From contig CAOJQZ010000056.1 in the NCBI GenBank assembly GCA_948441955.1, forward strand, positions 1-15,923: DNA of 15,923 nt. The letters are read 5' to 3'. Below the pieces are notes generated by a model. The model was not told the origin of the DNA. It made no database searches and was given only the letters and a program-made list of their open reading frames with translations. The translations under genes were made by a program, and so were the position numbers. How positions within the stretch are numbered: position 1 is the stretch's first letter; each line of letters begins with the position of its first letter. Source of the stretch: an uncultured Lachnospiraceae bacterium. GTDB lineage: Bacteria; Bacillota; Clostridia; Lachnospirales; Lachnospiraceae. Of this stretch, positions 1 through 8,700 are shown piece by piece.

Positions 1-468
1 ATAGCAATCCTCTGCAAGGGCTTCAAACGCACCATTAAACCACTCTGTTACATTTTCAGCGGTCTCTGCTTTTAGGAAATAATGGGAAAAATTATTGCAG
101 GTTAAAAGCGGATCCATATATTTTTTCGCAAATACAGACTCGCCATTTCCGTTAATCAATGCCGGACTAAAAACAAGGGAACGCAGTTTACATTCCATAG
201 CAGCTGCGGCGTAATGAAGAACATTTGGATTGATAATGATACAGTCTCCTTTTTCCAAAAGAAAGGAGGCTGACGGTATTTTTATATTCATCTGTCCGCT
301 TTCTATATACACGATTTCCATTTCTTCATGCCAGTGCCACGGGATAATATCTTCCGGCCTGTCCGTGTGGTAAGAGGAATATCCGGCGCAGGGAAATTGG
401 GGACTGCCGTGTGGTTGGAGTTCTTTTGATGCTTTATTTAGGTTCAGTCCGCATTTTTGTAAAGCCAT
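1..468 (-). CDS. AraC-family transcriptional regulator, N-terminal part (truncated by window edge)
   Basis: The frame runs from an ATG at 468 leftward to the window edge without a stop, giving 156 residues. An AAAAGGA ribosome site lies just upstream. The segment HWHEEMEIVYIESGQ (about residues 45-59), followed by KGDCIIINPNVLH about 25 residues later, is the signature of the cupin-type sensor arm of AraC regulators, which binds a small effector. The two C-terminal helix-turn-helix motifs expected in this family would lie outside the window, so the DNA-binding half is not seen. It is divergent from an MFS transporter gene with 117 bases between the starts, a common layout for a regulator and the transporter it controls. 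The effector cannot be told from sequence. A cupin protein without a DNA-binding domain is possible but less likely. Confidence 0.85.
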   Translation of the reverse strand, partial: MALQKCGLNLNKASKELQPHGSPQFPCAGYSSYHTDRPEDIIPWHWHEEMEIVYIESGQMNIKIPSASFLLEKGDCIIINPNVLHYAAAAMECKLRSLVFSPALINGNGESVFAKKYMDPLLTCNNFSHYFLKAETAENVTEWFNGAFEALAEDCY

Positions 469-503
469 ATTTTTCCTTTTCTGCCGTTTGGCGTTTTTTT
501 TAT

Positions 504-532
504 ATTATACGTCTGGAAATGTATTGTATCAA
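504..532 (-). promoter_or_regulatory. Sigma-A promoter of the AraC-type regulator
   Basis: On the minus strand, TTGATA (527-532) and a perfect TATAAT (504-509) are separated by 17 bases. They lie about 36 bases ahead of the regulator's ATG at 468. This is a near-consensus vegetative promoter. Confidence 0.75.
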
Positions 533-552
533 GCGATATTTGACGGTATTCT
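524..552 (+). promoter_or_regulatory. Weak candidate promoter of the MFS gene
   Basis: TTGTAT (524-529) and TATTCT (547-552) are 17 bases apart and precede the MFS gene. Each matches consensus at only 3-4 positions, and the site overlaps the -35 of the divergent regulator promoter. A weak promoter overlapping a regulator's own promoter would fit activator-dependent expression. That is inference. Confidence 0.3.
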
Positions 553-585
553 TTTGGTAAACAAAAATTTAAGGAGGATGATAAG

Positions 586-1764
586 ATGTTTCAGTTATTG
601 CTGCTTATTATTTATATTGCTTTTATCAGTCTGGGACTCCCGGATTCTCTATTAGGTTCAGCGTGGCCGGCAATGTACCAGGAGTTCTCTGTACCTGTTT
701 CCTATGCGGGTGGGATTTCTATGATTATTGCTGCCGGGACGATTATTTCCAGCCTGCAGAGCGACAGATTGACGAAAAAATTGGGAACAGGAAAAGTTAC
801 GGCTGTCAGCGTGTTCATGACTGCCGCTGCATTGTTTGGATTCTCAATTAGTCATTCTTATATTGCATTGTGCTTATGGGCTGTTCCTTATGGACTTGGG
901 GCCGGAAGTGTGGACGCTTCTTTAAATAATTATGTTGCGCTCCATTACGCAAGCAGGCATATGAGCTGGCTTCACTGTATGTGGGGCGTGGGCGCTTCAC
1001 TTGGCCCCTACATCATGGGTTATGCGTTGGCTGGCGGGCAGGGTTGGAATATGGGTTATCGTTATATCTCTGTTCTCCAAATTGTATTGACCGCTGTTTT
1101 GATTTTCAGCCTGCCGTTATGGAAGAAGCAGGAAAATGGCAGTGCAGGACAGACGGACGGAAAATGGAAAACCAAACCGCTTTCCTTACGTCAGATTATT
1201 AAAATTCCGGGAGCAAAAGAAGTTATGGTTACTTTTTTCTGCTACTGCGCGTTGGAGCAGACAACCGGCTTATGGGCAAGCAGCTATCTTGTGCTGCGGC
1301 GGGGATTGTCAGCGGAAACCGCCGCAGGATATGCAAGTCTGTTTTTTATGGGAATTACAACAGGCAGAGCTTTCAGTGGATTTTTGACAATAAAGTTAAA
1401 CGATACACAGATGATACGGCTTGGACAGGGATTTATATTGCTGGGTATTGCGTTTTTGCCCTTTGGCAGCACAGGTTCATTGCTGGGGCTGATTTTAATT
1501 GGATTGGGCTGCGCCCCGGTTTACCCTTCTATTATACACTCCACGCCGGAACATTTTGGGGCAGATAAATCCCAGGCTATGATAGGCGTACAAATGGCGT
1601 CTGCTTATGTAGGAACCTGTTTCATGCCGCCTGTTTTCGGGCTTATTGCAAACCATGTCAGCATTTCTGTGTTCCCTGTTTATCTGCTGGCAGCATTGGC
1701 TCTCATGGCTGCCATGCACGAAAAAATGTTATCAAAAGTATGTGTAAATAAGGATGAATGTTAA
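586..1764 (+). CDS. MFS transporter, 12 transmembrane segments
   Basis: This 392-residue protein is almost entirely hydrophobic segments joined by short polar loops, with the size and pattern of a 12-helix major facilitator superfamily permease. The loop after the second helix, SDRLTKKLGTGKV (about residues 59-71), matches the basic loop 2-3 motif of MFS proteins. GLPDSLLGSAWP in helix 1 and GAGSVDASLNNYVA in helix 4 resemble the fucose/sugar-permease-like and multidrug-like MFS group of Firmicutes. The polar stretch near residues 178-200 is the central loop between the two six-helix halves. The start is set by a strong AAGGAGG (571-577) eight bases upstream. The divergent AraC-type gene probably controls it. 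Substrate is unknown; a sugar, metabolite or drug are all possible. Confidence 0.88.
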   Translation: MFQLLLLIIYIAFISLGLPDSLLGSAWPAMYQEFSVPVSYAGGISMIIAAGTIISSLQSDRLTKKLGTGKVTAVSVFMTAAALFGFSISHSYIALCLWAVPYGLGAGSVDASLNNYVALHYASRHMSWLHCMWGVGASLGPYIMGYALAGGQGWNMGYRYISVLQIVLTAVLIFSLPLWKKQENGSAGQTDGKWKTKPLSLRQIIKIPGAKEVMVTFFCYCALEQTTGLWASSYLVLRRGLSAETAAGYASLFFMGITTGRAFSGFLTIKLNDTQMIRLGQGFILLGIAFLPFGSTGSLLGLILIGLGCAPVYPSIIHSTPEHFGADKSQAMIGVQMASAYVGTCFMPPVFGLIANHVSISVFPVYLLAALALMAAMHEKMLSKVCVNKDEC

Positions 1765-1774
1765 TGCTCTCTGC

Positions 1775-3874
1775 TTATAATGAAAATAAAAGCTGATCAT
1801 AAGTGGGATAGGGAAGATAATGATCCGGAATCAAAGCCTCAGCAGCGCTGGCAGCAAGCCGCAGCTCTTCCATTTTTCCCAATATATCTGTATGACATGC
1901 TTTAGCGGCTGTCAAAGTATCTGCAATCCCTTCTACATCTGCGGCAGAGGCTGTTAACCCTGCGATTCCTTCTGTAACAGCAGCATAGGTTTTAGAGAGC
2001 TTTTCGATTAAAGCTTCCTCCGGCGCCGTAGATATAGAGGGCATAAAGGCCTTTTTATCCGCCCCATGCCTTGCAGTTTCTCCTGCATATGCGTTCAGGG
2101 CAGGAAGAAAGTCTTTTGTAAGCATCTCTGTCAGTGTCCGGGCTTCAATGAGGATTGTATTTACATAGTTTTCCAGCAGAATTTCATAGCGGGAAAAAAT
2201 TTCATCCTTCGTAAAGATACGATGCTTTGTAAATAATTCCACATTTTTATCTGTAATGAACTGCGGAAGACAGTCCGGTGTAGATACAAGATTATAGAGG
2301 CCGCGTTTTTTAGCTTCCAAAATCCATTCCTCAGAATATCCGTTGCCGTTAAAAATAATTTTTTTATGTCTGGAAATGGCACGTTTGATAAGTGCATGGA
2401 CCGCTGATTCCATGTCTTCTGCCTTTGTGCTTTCAAGCTCCCTGTAAAACTGCGATAATGCCTCGGCAACGGCTGTATTAAGTACAATGTTTGGGGTAGA
2501 TACAGAGGCACAGGAGCCAAGCATACGGAACTCAAATTTATTTCCGGTAAATGCGAAAGGCGACGTCCGATTCCGGTCTGTATTGTCCTTTACAAAATGG
2601 GGCAGTACATGAGCGCCGATATCAAGCTGTACCTTTTCCTGCTTTCCGAAATAAGTATCATTTTCAATAGATTCCAAAACAGCAGTCAGTTCGTCTCCCA
2701 GAAATATGGATACAATGGCTGGCGGCGCCTCGTTACCGCCCAGCCGGTGATCGTTTCCTGCGCTGGCGGCAGAGATTCTCATAAGGTCCGCATAATCATC
2801 CACTGCTTTGATAACTGCCATCAGAAATACAAGGAATTGAATATTCTGTGCAGGAGTACGGCCCGGATTTAAAAGATTTACTCCGTCATTCGTAATCAGA
2901 GACCAGTTATTATGCTTGCCGCTTCCATTGATGCCCTCGAATGGTTTCTCATGAAGCAGGCATACCAGATCATGCTTTTCGGCAACATTTTTCATGATTT
3001 CCATTGTAAGCTGATTATGATCTACAGCTATGTTGGCAGTATCGAAAACCGGCGCCAGCTCATGCTGTCCAGGCGCTACTTCATTATGCTTTGTTTTGGC
3101 AGGGATGCCAAGTTTCCACAGCTCTATATCCAGATCATGCATATAAGCGGCAACTCTTGGTTTCAAAGAACCGAAATAATGATCCTCCATTTCCTGTCCT
3201 TTTGGAGCAGACGCACCAAATAGTGTTCTTCCGCAGAAAATCAGATCCTTTCGTTTGTTATATAAGCTTTTGTCTACCAGAAAATACTCCTGTTCAGGAC
3301 CAATGGTAGTGGAAACTCTGGTAACCGTTTCATTTCCCAAAAGCCTTAACATCTTTACAGCTTCATTATTTAATGCTTCCATAGAGCGCAGGAGCGGGGT
3401 TTTTTTATCCAGAGCCTCTCCGCTGTAGGAGCAGAATGCAGTAGGAATATATAAGGTTCCGTCTTTAATGAAGGCTGGAGAAGTGGGATCCCACGCAGTA
3501 TATCCTCTGGCCTCAAAGGTTGCCCTCAAGCCTCCGGACGGAAAGCTGGAAGCATCAGGTTCTCCCTTTACCAACTCCTTTCCGGAAAAATCCATAATAA
3601 TCTCACCGTCTCCGGAGGGGGAGATAAAGCTGTCGTGCTTTTCGGCAGTAAAGCCAGTCATAGGCTGGAACCAGTGCGTATAATGGGTGGCGCCGTTTTC
3701 AACTGCCCACTCTTTCATAGCCACAGCTACAGAATTTGCTACATCAAGTTCCAGATGAGTACCATTTTCAATAGTTTTTCTGAGCGCCTTATACATATCC
3801 TTTGGAAGCTTCCTGCGCATAACCTTATCACTGAATATCATACTTCCATATAATTCTGGTATTTCTTTGTTCAT
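1775..3874 (-). CDS. glnN: Glutamine synthetase type III
   Basis: A cytoplasmic enzyme that makes glutamine from glutamate, ammonia and ATP. The 699 residues match the usual length of type III enzymes (about 700-730), far longer than type I (about 450). Type III hallmarks are visible: GGLRATFEARGYTAWDP (about 114-130), GPEQEYFLVD (192-201) with metal-binding glutamates, KHNEVAPGQHELAP (262-275), NGSGKHNNWSL (316-326) and NRTSPFAFTGNKFEFR (435-450). The ATG at 3874 is preceded by AAAGGAGAT. The gene is divergent from pyrG-gltB-gltD, so the ammonia-assimilating half reaction sits beside its glutamate synthase partner. Its end is only 10 bases from the convergent MFS gene, with no terminator hairpin seen in that gap. 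The leader carries a terminator-like hairpin right after the promoter, pointing to attenuation control. Confidence 0.96.
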   Translation of the reverse strand: MNKEIPELYGSMIFSDKVMRRKLPKDMYKALRKTIENGTHLELDVANSVAVAMKEWAVENGATHYTHWFQPMTGFTAEKHDSFISPSGDGEIIMDFSGKELVKGEPDASSFPSGGLRATFEARGYTAWDPTSPAFIKDGTLYIPTAFCSYSGEALDKKTPLLRSMEALNNEAVKMLRLLGNETVTRVSTTIGPEQEYFLVDKSLYNKRKDLIFCGRTLFGASAPKGQEMEDHYFGSLKPRVAAYMHDLDIELWKLGIPAKTKHNEVAPGQHELAPVFDTANIAVDHNQLTMEIMKNVAEKHDLVCLLHEKPFEGINGSGKHNNWSLITNDGVNLLNPGRTPAQNIQFLVFLMAVIKAVDDYADLMRISAASAGNDHRLGGNEAPPAIVSIFLGDELTAVLESIENDTYFGKQEKVQLDIGAHVLPHFVKDNTDRNRTSPFAFTGNKFEFRMLGSCASVSTPNIVLNTAVAEALSQFYRELESTKAEDMESAVHALIKRAISRHKKIIFNGNGYSEEWILEAKKRGLYNLVSTPDCLPQFITDKNVELFTKHRIFTKDEIFSRYEILLENYVNTILIEARTLTEMLTKDFLPALNAYAGETARHGADKKAFMPSISTAPEEALIEKLSKTYAAVTEGIAGLTASAADVEGIADTLTAAKACHTDILGKMEELRLAASAAEALIPDHYLPYPTYDQLLFSL

Positions 3875-3910
3875 TTTGTAATCTCCTTTCTACCACAATT
3901 TACTGTTATA

Positions 3911-3944
3911 AATAGAAAAAGCGCTTTGGAATGCTCCAAAGCGC
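3911..3944 (-). terminator. Terminator-like hairpin in the glnN leader (candidate attenuator)
   Basis: Positions 3921-3930 and 3935-3944 are a perfect 10-bp inverted repeat (GCGCTTTGGA / TCCAAAGCGC) with a 4-base loop. Read on the minus strand, the stem is followed at once by TTTTTCTATTT (3920 downward), the layout of a rho-independent terminator. Read on the plus strand, the following bases are CTTTGC, so the U-tract favours the minus direction. It lies between the glnN promoter and glnN, beginning roughly 10 bases after the predicted transcript start. It could instead be a palindromic operator acting as a roadblock. Confidence 0.7.
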
Positions 3945-3961
3945 CTTTGCTTATGGAAAGT

Positions 3962-3989
3962 AGTATACTCGTATTTTTCAGATTGTCAA
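3962..3989 (-). promoter_or_regulatory. Sigma-A promoter of glnN
   Basis: On the minus strand there is a perfect TTGACA (3984-3989) and TATACT (3962-3967), 16 bases apart. The predicted transcript start is near 3954-3956, giving a leader of about 80 bases to the glnN ATG. That leader contains the hairpin at 3921-3944. Confidence 0.8.
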
Positions 3990-4029
3990 GTATTGATTCG
4001 AACTTTTTGGAGGATTTGTGAAAAAATAT

Positions 4030-4058
4030 TTGACAAACAGACCCAGAGGTACCATAAT
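4030..4058 (+). promoter_or_regulatory. Sigma-A promoter of the pyrG-gltB-gltD operon
   Basis: A perfect TTGACA (4030-4035) and CATAAT (4053-4058) are separated by 17 bases. Transcription should begin near A4065, about 95 bases before the pyrG ATG. The -35 is 40 bases from the -35 of the divergent glnN promoter, so one bound protein could affect both. Confidence 0.78.
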
Positions 4059-4080
4059 AATATCATTGAAGCGCTGACGA

Positions 4081-4120
4081 GGGCGTCAGAAATCGAGACA
4101 GGATTTCTGGCGCCCTTTTT
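4081..4120 (+). terminator. Intrinsic terminator in the pyrG leader (attenuator)
   Basis: The arms 4081-4094 and 4102-4115 form a 14-bp stem with a single G-U wobble (T4086 with G4110) and a 7-base loop. Five T residues follow (4116-4120). No plus-strand gene lies upstream that it could terminate, because glnN is divergent. It therefore sits in the leader between the operon promoter and pyrG, as in other Gram-positive pyrG genes controlled by attenuation. A competing small hairpin, CTGACG (4074-4079) with CGTCAG (4084-4089), would occupy part of the 5' arm. Confidence 0.85.
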
Positions 4121-4159
4121 GTATAGCTTAAAAAGCTCTTTATCTGTGGAGGAAGAAAG

Positions 4160-5782
4160 ATGGCTGTAAAATATGTATTTGTTACCGGAGGTGTAGTGTC
4201 CGGGCTGGGAAAGGGAATTACAGCGGCATCGCTGGGGCGTCTTTTAAAGGCGAGAGGATACTTGGTGACCATGCAGAAATTGGATCCATATATCAATGTG
4301 GATCCTGGTACCATGAATCCGATTCAGCATGGAGAAGTCTTTGTGACAGACGACGGAACAGAGACAGATTTGGATCTGGGACATTACGAACGGTTTATAG
4401 ATGAATGCCTGGACTGTAATTCTAATGTAACTACAGGAAAAATCTATTGGTCTGTTCTTCACAAGGAACGGCGGGGGGATTACGGCGGGGGAACTGTACA
4501 GGTGATTCCGCATATTACCAATGAGATTAAAGAAAGGTTTTATCAGGCTGCGTCTGTGGAGGAAGAACGGATTGTCATTATTGAAGTTGGGGGGACGGTT
4601 GGAGATATCGAAAGCCAGCCGTTCTTAGAGGCAATTCGGCAGTTTCAGCATGAGGCGGGACATGAAAACGCCATATTGCTCCATGTTACACTGATTCCCT
4701 ATCTTAAGGCATCCGGCGAATTGAAAAGTAAGCCCACGCAGCAGAGTGTAAAAGAACTCCAGGGAATGGGACTGCGGCCGGATATCCTGGTGTGCAGAAG
4801 CGAGCGCCCAATTCCGGAAGAGATGAAGGAAAAGATTGCGCTGTTCTGTAATGTGCCAAAGGAACGTGTATTACAGAATCTGGATGTAGAGTATTTGTAT
4901 GAAGCGCCCCTTGCAATGGAGGAGGAGCATTTGGCAGAGGCTGTGTGCAATGCACTAAAGCTTCCGTGTCCGGAACCAAACCTTAAGGACTGGAGAAAAA
5001 TGGTGTATAACCTGAAGAATCCCAGGAAAGAAGTAGAGATTGCAATTGTGGGGAAATACATACAGCTTCATGATGCATACTTAAGTGTTGCAGAGGCGCT
5101 GAAGCATGGAGGGATAGAGTCTTGTGCCAGTGTAAGGATACGCTGGGTGGACTCCGGAGAGCTCCAGGAAGGAAATGTGGACGAAAAGCTTGGCGGAATT
5201 CATGGAATTCTGATTCCAGGAGGGTTTGGCGTAAGAGGAACGGAAGGAAAGATAGAAGCTATCCGGTATGCCAGGGAGAAGCAGATTCCGTTTCTCGGGA
5301 TATGCCTTGGGATGCAGATGGCAATCGTAGAATATGCCCGTCATGTTCTTGGATATAAGGACGCCGGCAGTATGGAGCTAGATCCTAAGACCAATCATCC
5401 GGTCATTGCTCTTATGCCGGAGCAGGACGGAATCTTAGAATTAGGAGGAACCTTGCGCCTTGGGGCTTACCCATGTGTGCTGAGGAAAGGAAGCTTGGCA
5501 GAAAAACTATACCAGACAGAGGAGATCAGCGAGCGCCATCGCCATAGATACGAAGTGAATAATGCATACCGGGAAGAACTGGAAGCGAACGGACTGGCGC
5601 TTTCAGGGATATCGCCGGACGGAAGCATTGTGGAGATGCTGGAGCTTCCCGGCCACCCGTATTTTATAGCCACCCAGGGGCATCCGGAGCTAAAGTCAAG
5701 GCCTAACCGCGCACATCCCCTGTTCAGAGGGCTGATTCAGGCGGCGGCAGAATATCAACAAGGAAGGGAGAGAACATTATGA
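4160..5782 (+). CDS. pyrG: CTP synthase (glutamine-hydrolysing)
   Basis: A cytoplasmic enzyme that turns UTP into CTP using ATP and the amide nitrogen of glutamine. The 540 residues match the family length. The N-terminal amidoligase domain begins with the P-loop GGVVSGLGKG (10-19). The C-terminal class I glutamine amidotransferase domain (about 290-535) has nucleophile Cys382 in GICLGMQ and His508 and Glu510 in GHPE, so the triad is complete. The start is set by GTGGAGGAA a few bases before the ATG. Its TGA stop overlaps the ATG of gltB (ATGA), implying translational coupling to glutamate synthase. Expression is probably set by the terminator in its leader. Sharing an operon with another glutamine-consuming enzyme is unusual relative to the model pyrG locus of Bacillus subtilis. 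Confidence 0.98.
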   Translation: MAVKYVFVTGGVVSGLGKGITAASLGRLLKARGYLVTMQKLDPYINVDPGTMNPIQHGEVFVTDDGTETDLDLGHYERFIDECLDCNSNVTTGKIYWSVLHKERRGDYGGGTVQVIPHITNEIKERFYQAASVEEERIVIIEVGGTVGDIESQPFLEAIRQFQHEAGHENAILLHVTLIPYLKASGELKSKPTQQSVKELQGMGLRPDILVCRSERPIPEEMKEKIALFCNVPKERVLQNLDVEYLYEAPLAMEEEHLAEAVCNALKLPCPEPNLKDWRKMVYNLKNPRKEVEIAIVGKYIQLHDAYLSVAEALKHGGIESCASVRIRWVDSGELQEGNVDEKLGGIHGILIPGGFGVRGTEGKIEAIRYAREKQIPFLGICLGMQMAIVEYARHVLGYKDAGSMELDPKTNHPVIALMPEQDGILELGGTLRLGAYPCVLRKGSLAEKLYQTEEISERHRHRYEVNNAYREELEANGLALSGISPDGSIVEMLELPGHPYFIATQGHPELKSRPNRAHPLFRGLIQAAAEYQQGRERTL

Positions 5783-8700
5783 CTTCAGGCTTATACAGAG
5801 CGCAGTTTGAGCACGATAACTGCGGAATCGGAGCTGTTGTGAACAGCAAAGGAATAAAGAGCCATAAGACAGTAGAAAATGCATTAAAAATTGTGGAGAA
5901 TCTGGAGCACAGAGCCGGAAAGGACGCAGAGGGAAAGACAGGAGACGGTGTGGGTATTCTTCTGCAGATTTCTCATGGATTTTTTAAAAAGGTTTGCGCG
6001 CAGGCCGGGATTTTGATTGGACAAGAAAGGGAGTATGGGATTGCTCAGATGTTCTTTCCCCGGAATGAGCTGAAACGGAATCAGGCAAAGAAAATGTTTG
6101 AGATTATTGTGGAAAAGGAAGGGCTTGAACTTCTTGGATTCCGTGAGGTGCCGGTAGAGCCGGATGTCCTTGGACATAAGGCAAGGGAGTGCATGCCCCA
6201 TATTGTTCAGGCATTTATTAAGAAGCCTGAGAGGGTTTCAAGAGGACTGGAATTTGATCGGAAATTATATATTGCCCGCAGAGTATTCGAGCAGAGTAAT
6301 GATAATACCTATGTTGTATCCATGTCCAGCCGGACGATTGTATATAAGGGAATGTTTCTGGCAGGACAGCTTCGGACATTTTTCAGTGATTTGCAGGACA
6401 AGGACTATGAGTCTGCGATTGCTATGGTTCATTCCAGATTCAGCACAAATACAAATCCAAGCTGGGAGCGCGCCCATCCCAACCGTTTTATTGTTCATAA
6501 CGGTGAGATTAACACCATCCGGGGAAATGCAGATAAAATGCTGGCAAGAGAGGAGACAATGGAGTCGGCTCACCTTAAAGGTGAGCTTCATAAGGTTCTC
6601 CCCGTGGTCAACACAAACGGATCTGACTCAGCCATGCTGGATAACACGTTAGAATTTCTTGTTATGAGCGGAATGGAGCTTCCTCTTGCATTGATGATTG
6701 CTATTCCGGAACCCTGGAGCAATAATAAAACACTTTCACAGGATGAAAGAGATTTTTATCAGTATTATGCAACGATGATGGAGCCGTGGGACGGTCCTGC
6801 CTCTATTGTCTTCTCGGACGGTGATAAGGTGGGGGCTGTTCTTGACCGTAACGGACTTCGTCCGTCCCGATATTATGTGATGAAAAACGGAGACCTTATT
6901 CTCTCTTCCGAGGTGGGAGTTTTAGCAGTACCGGAGGAAGAGATTGTTTTAAAGGAGAGACTTCATCCGGGGAAAATGCTTCTGGTAGACACTGTCCGGG
7001 GAAGGATTCTTCAGGATAAGGAATTAAAGAAAATCTATACGGCCAGCAGGCCATATGGAGAATGGCTGGATAGGAATCTAGTGGAGCTTAAGAGCTTAAA
7101 AATTCCAAATTGCCGTACGGAGGGTTATGAAGGGGAAAAAAGGCGGCAGCTTCAGAAAGCGTTTGGTTATACTTATGAGGAGTACAAAGGTTCGATCCGT
7201 AATATGGCGTTAAACGGGAGCGAAGCGATTGCCGCAATGGGGACGGATACGCCTCTTGCGGTACTGTCTGAGAAGAAAAGGCCCTTGTTTGATTATTTCA
7301 AACAGCTGTTTGCACAGGTAACAAACCCGCCGATTGATGCAATTCGGGAGGAGATAGTGACAAGTACTACGGTATATGCGGGAAAAAAGGGAAATCTGCT
7401 GGAGGAGAAGGCAGAAAACTGCCAGGTGCTGAAGATTAATAATCCGATTCTGACGAATACGGATATGCTGAAGATTAGGCAGATGAAAAGGGAAGGCTTC
7501 CGCACCGCGGTAGTCCCGATTGTCTATTACAAAAGTACGAGTCTTGCCCGGGCCATTGACAGGCTGTTTGTGGAGGTGGATAAGGCATATAAGGACGGAG
7601 CCAATATTCTGGTGCTTTCAGACCGGGGCGTGGATGAAAATCATATGCCGATACCCTCCCTTCTGGCAGTGTCTGCAGTACACCAGCATCTGGTAAATAC
7701 GAAAAAACAAACCTCTCTGGCGTTGATTTTAGAGTCCGGCGAGCCCAGGGAGGTGCACCATTTTGCAGCGCTGCTTGGTTATGGGGCCTGTGCGGTAAAT
7801 CCGTACCTTGCTCTTGATACAATTCAGGAGCTGATAGAGGAAAAGCTGCTGAATAAGGATTACTATGCGGCAGTTGAGGATTACAACAGCGCGGTTTTAC
7901 ACGGCATTGTAAAGATTGCGTCGAAAATGGGTATTTCAACGATACAGTCCTATCAGGGAGCAAAAATATTTGAGGCGGTTGGTATCTCTAAGGAAGTAAC
8001 AGAGCAGTATTTTTCCGGTACGGTCAGCAGAGTGGGCGGTATTACACTGGAAGATATTGCAGAACAGGTGGAATATTATCATTCGAAAGCTTTTGATCCG
8101 TTGGGACTTGAAACAGATCTCACGCTGGATAGTCTTGGAAAGCATAAAAGGAGAAGCGGGGGAGAAAAGCACCGCTATGATCCGGAAACGATTCATCTGC
8201 TGCAGCAGTCGGCATGGACGGGAAGTTATCCGCTGTTTAAGGAATATACAAAAAAAGTTGACGAGGAGCAAAACGGAAATTTAAGAAGTCTTCTGGATTT
8301 CAATTATAATAAAGATGAAATTTCCATCCAGGAGGTGGAAAGCGCCAGGGACATTGTAAAGCGCTTTAAGACAGGCGCTATGTCCTACGGCTCTATCTCC
8401 CAGGAGGCTCATGAAACACTGGCTATTGCGATGAATCGTCTGCACGGGAAATCCAATACCGGCGAAGGCGGTGAGAGTGATGAACGTCTGGACTCGGCAG
8501 GGAGCAGTAATGACCGCTGCTCCGCAATTAAGCAGGTGGCGTCCGGACGATTTGGAGTGACAAGCCGTTATCTGGTAAGCGCAAAAGAAATTCAGATTAA
8601 GATGGCCCAGGGTGCAAAACCGGGGGAAGGCGGGCATCTGCCGGCGAGAAAAGTATATCCGTGGATTGCAAAGACAAGGCATTCTACACCGGGCGTCAGC

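Noticed and set aside
4017..4035. TGTGA...TGACA resembling a GlnR/TnrA nitrogen box between glnN and pyrG
   Set aside because: The known box is TGTNA-N7-TNACA, while the spacing here is 9, and the right half is the pyrG -35. Not called, though its place between two nitrogen genes makes it worth a motif search in relatives.
4018..4077. Short frame starting GTG after GGAGG, 19 codons, in the divergent promoter region
   Set aside because: It runs through the pyrG promoter and has no convincing promoter of its own; the GGAGG is likely chance.
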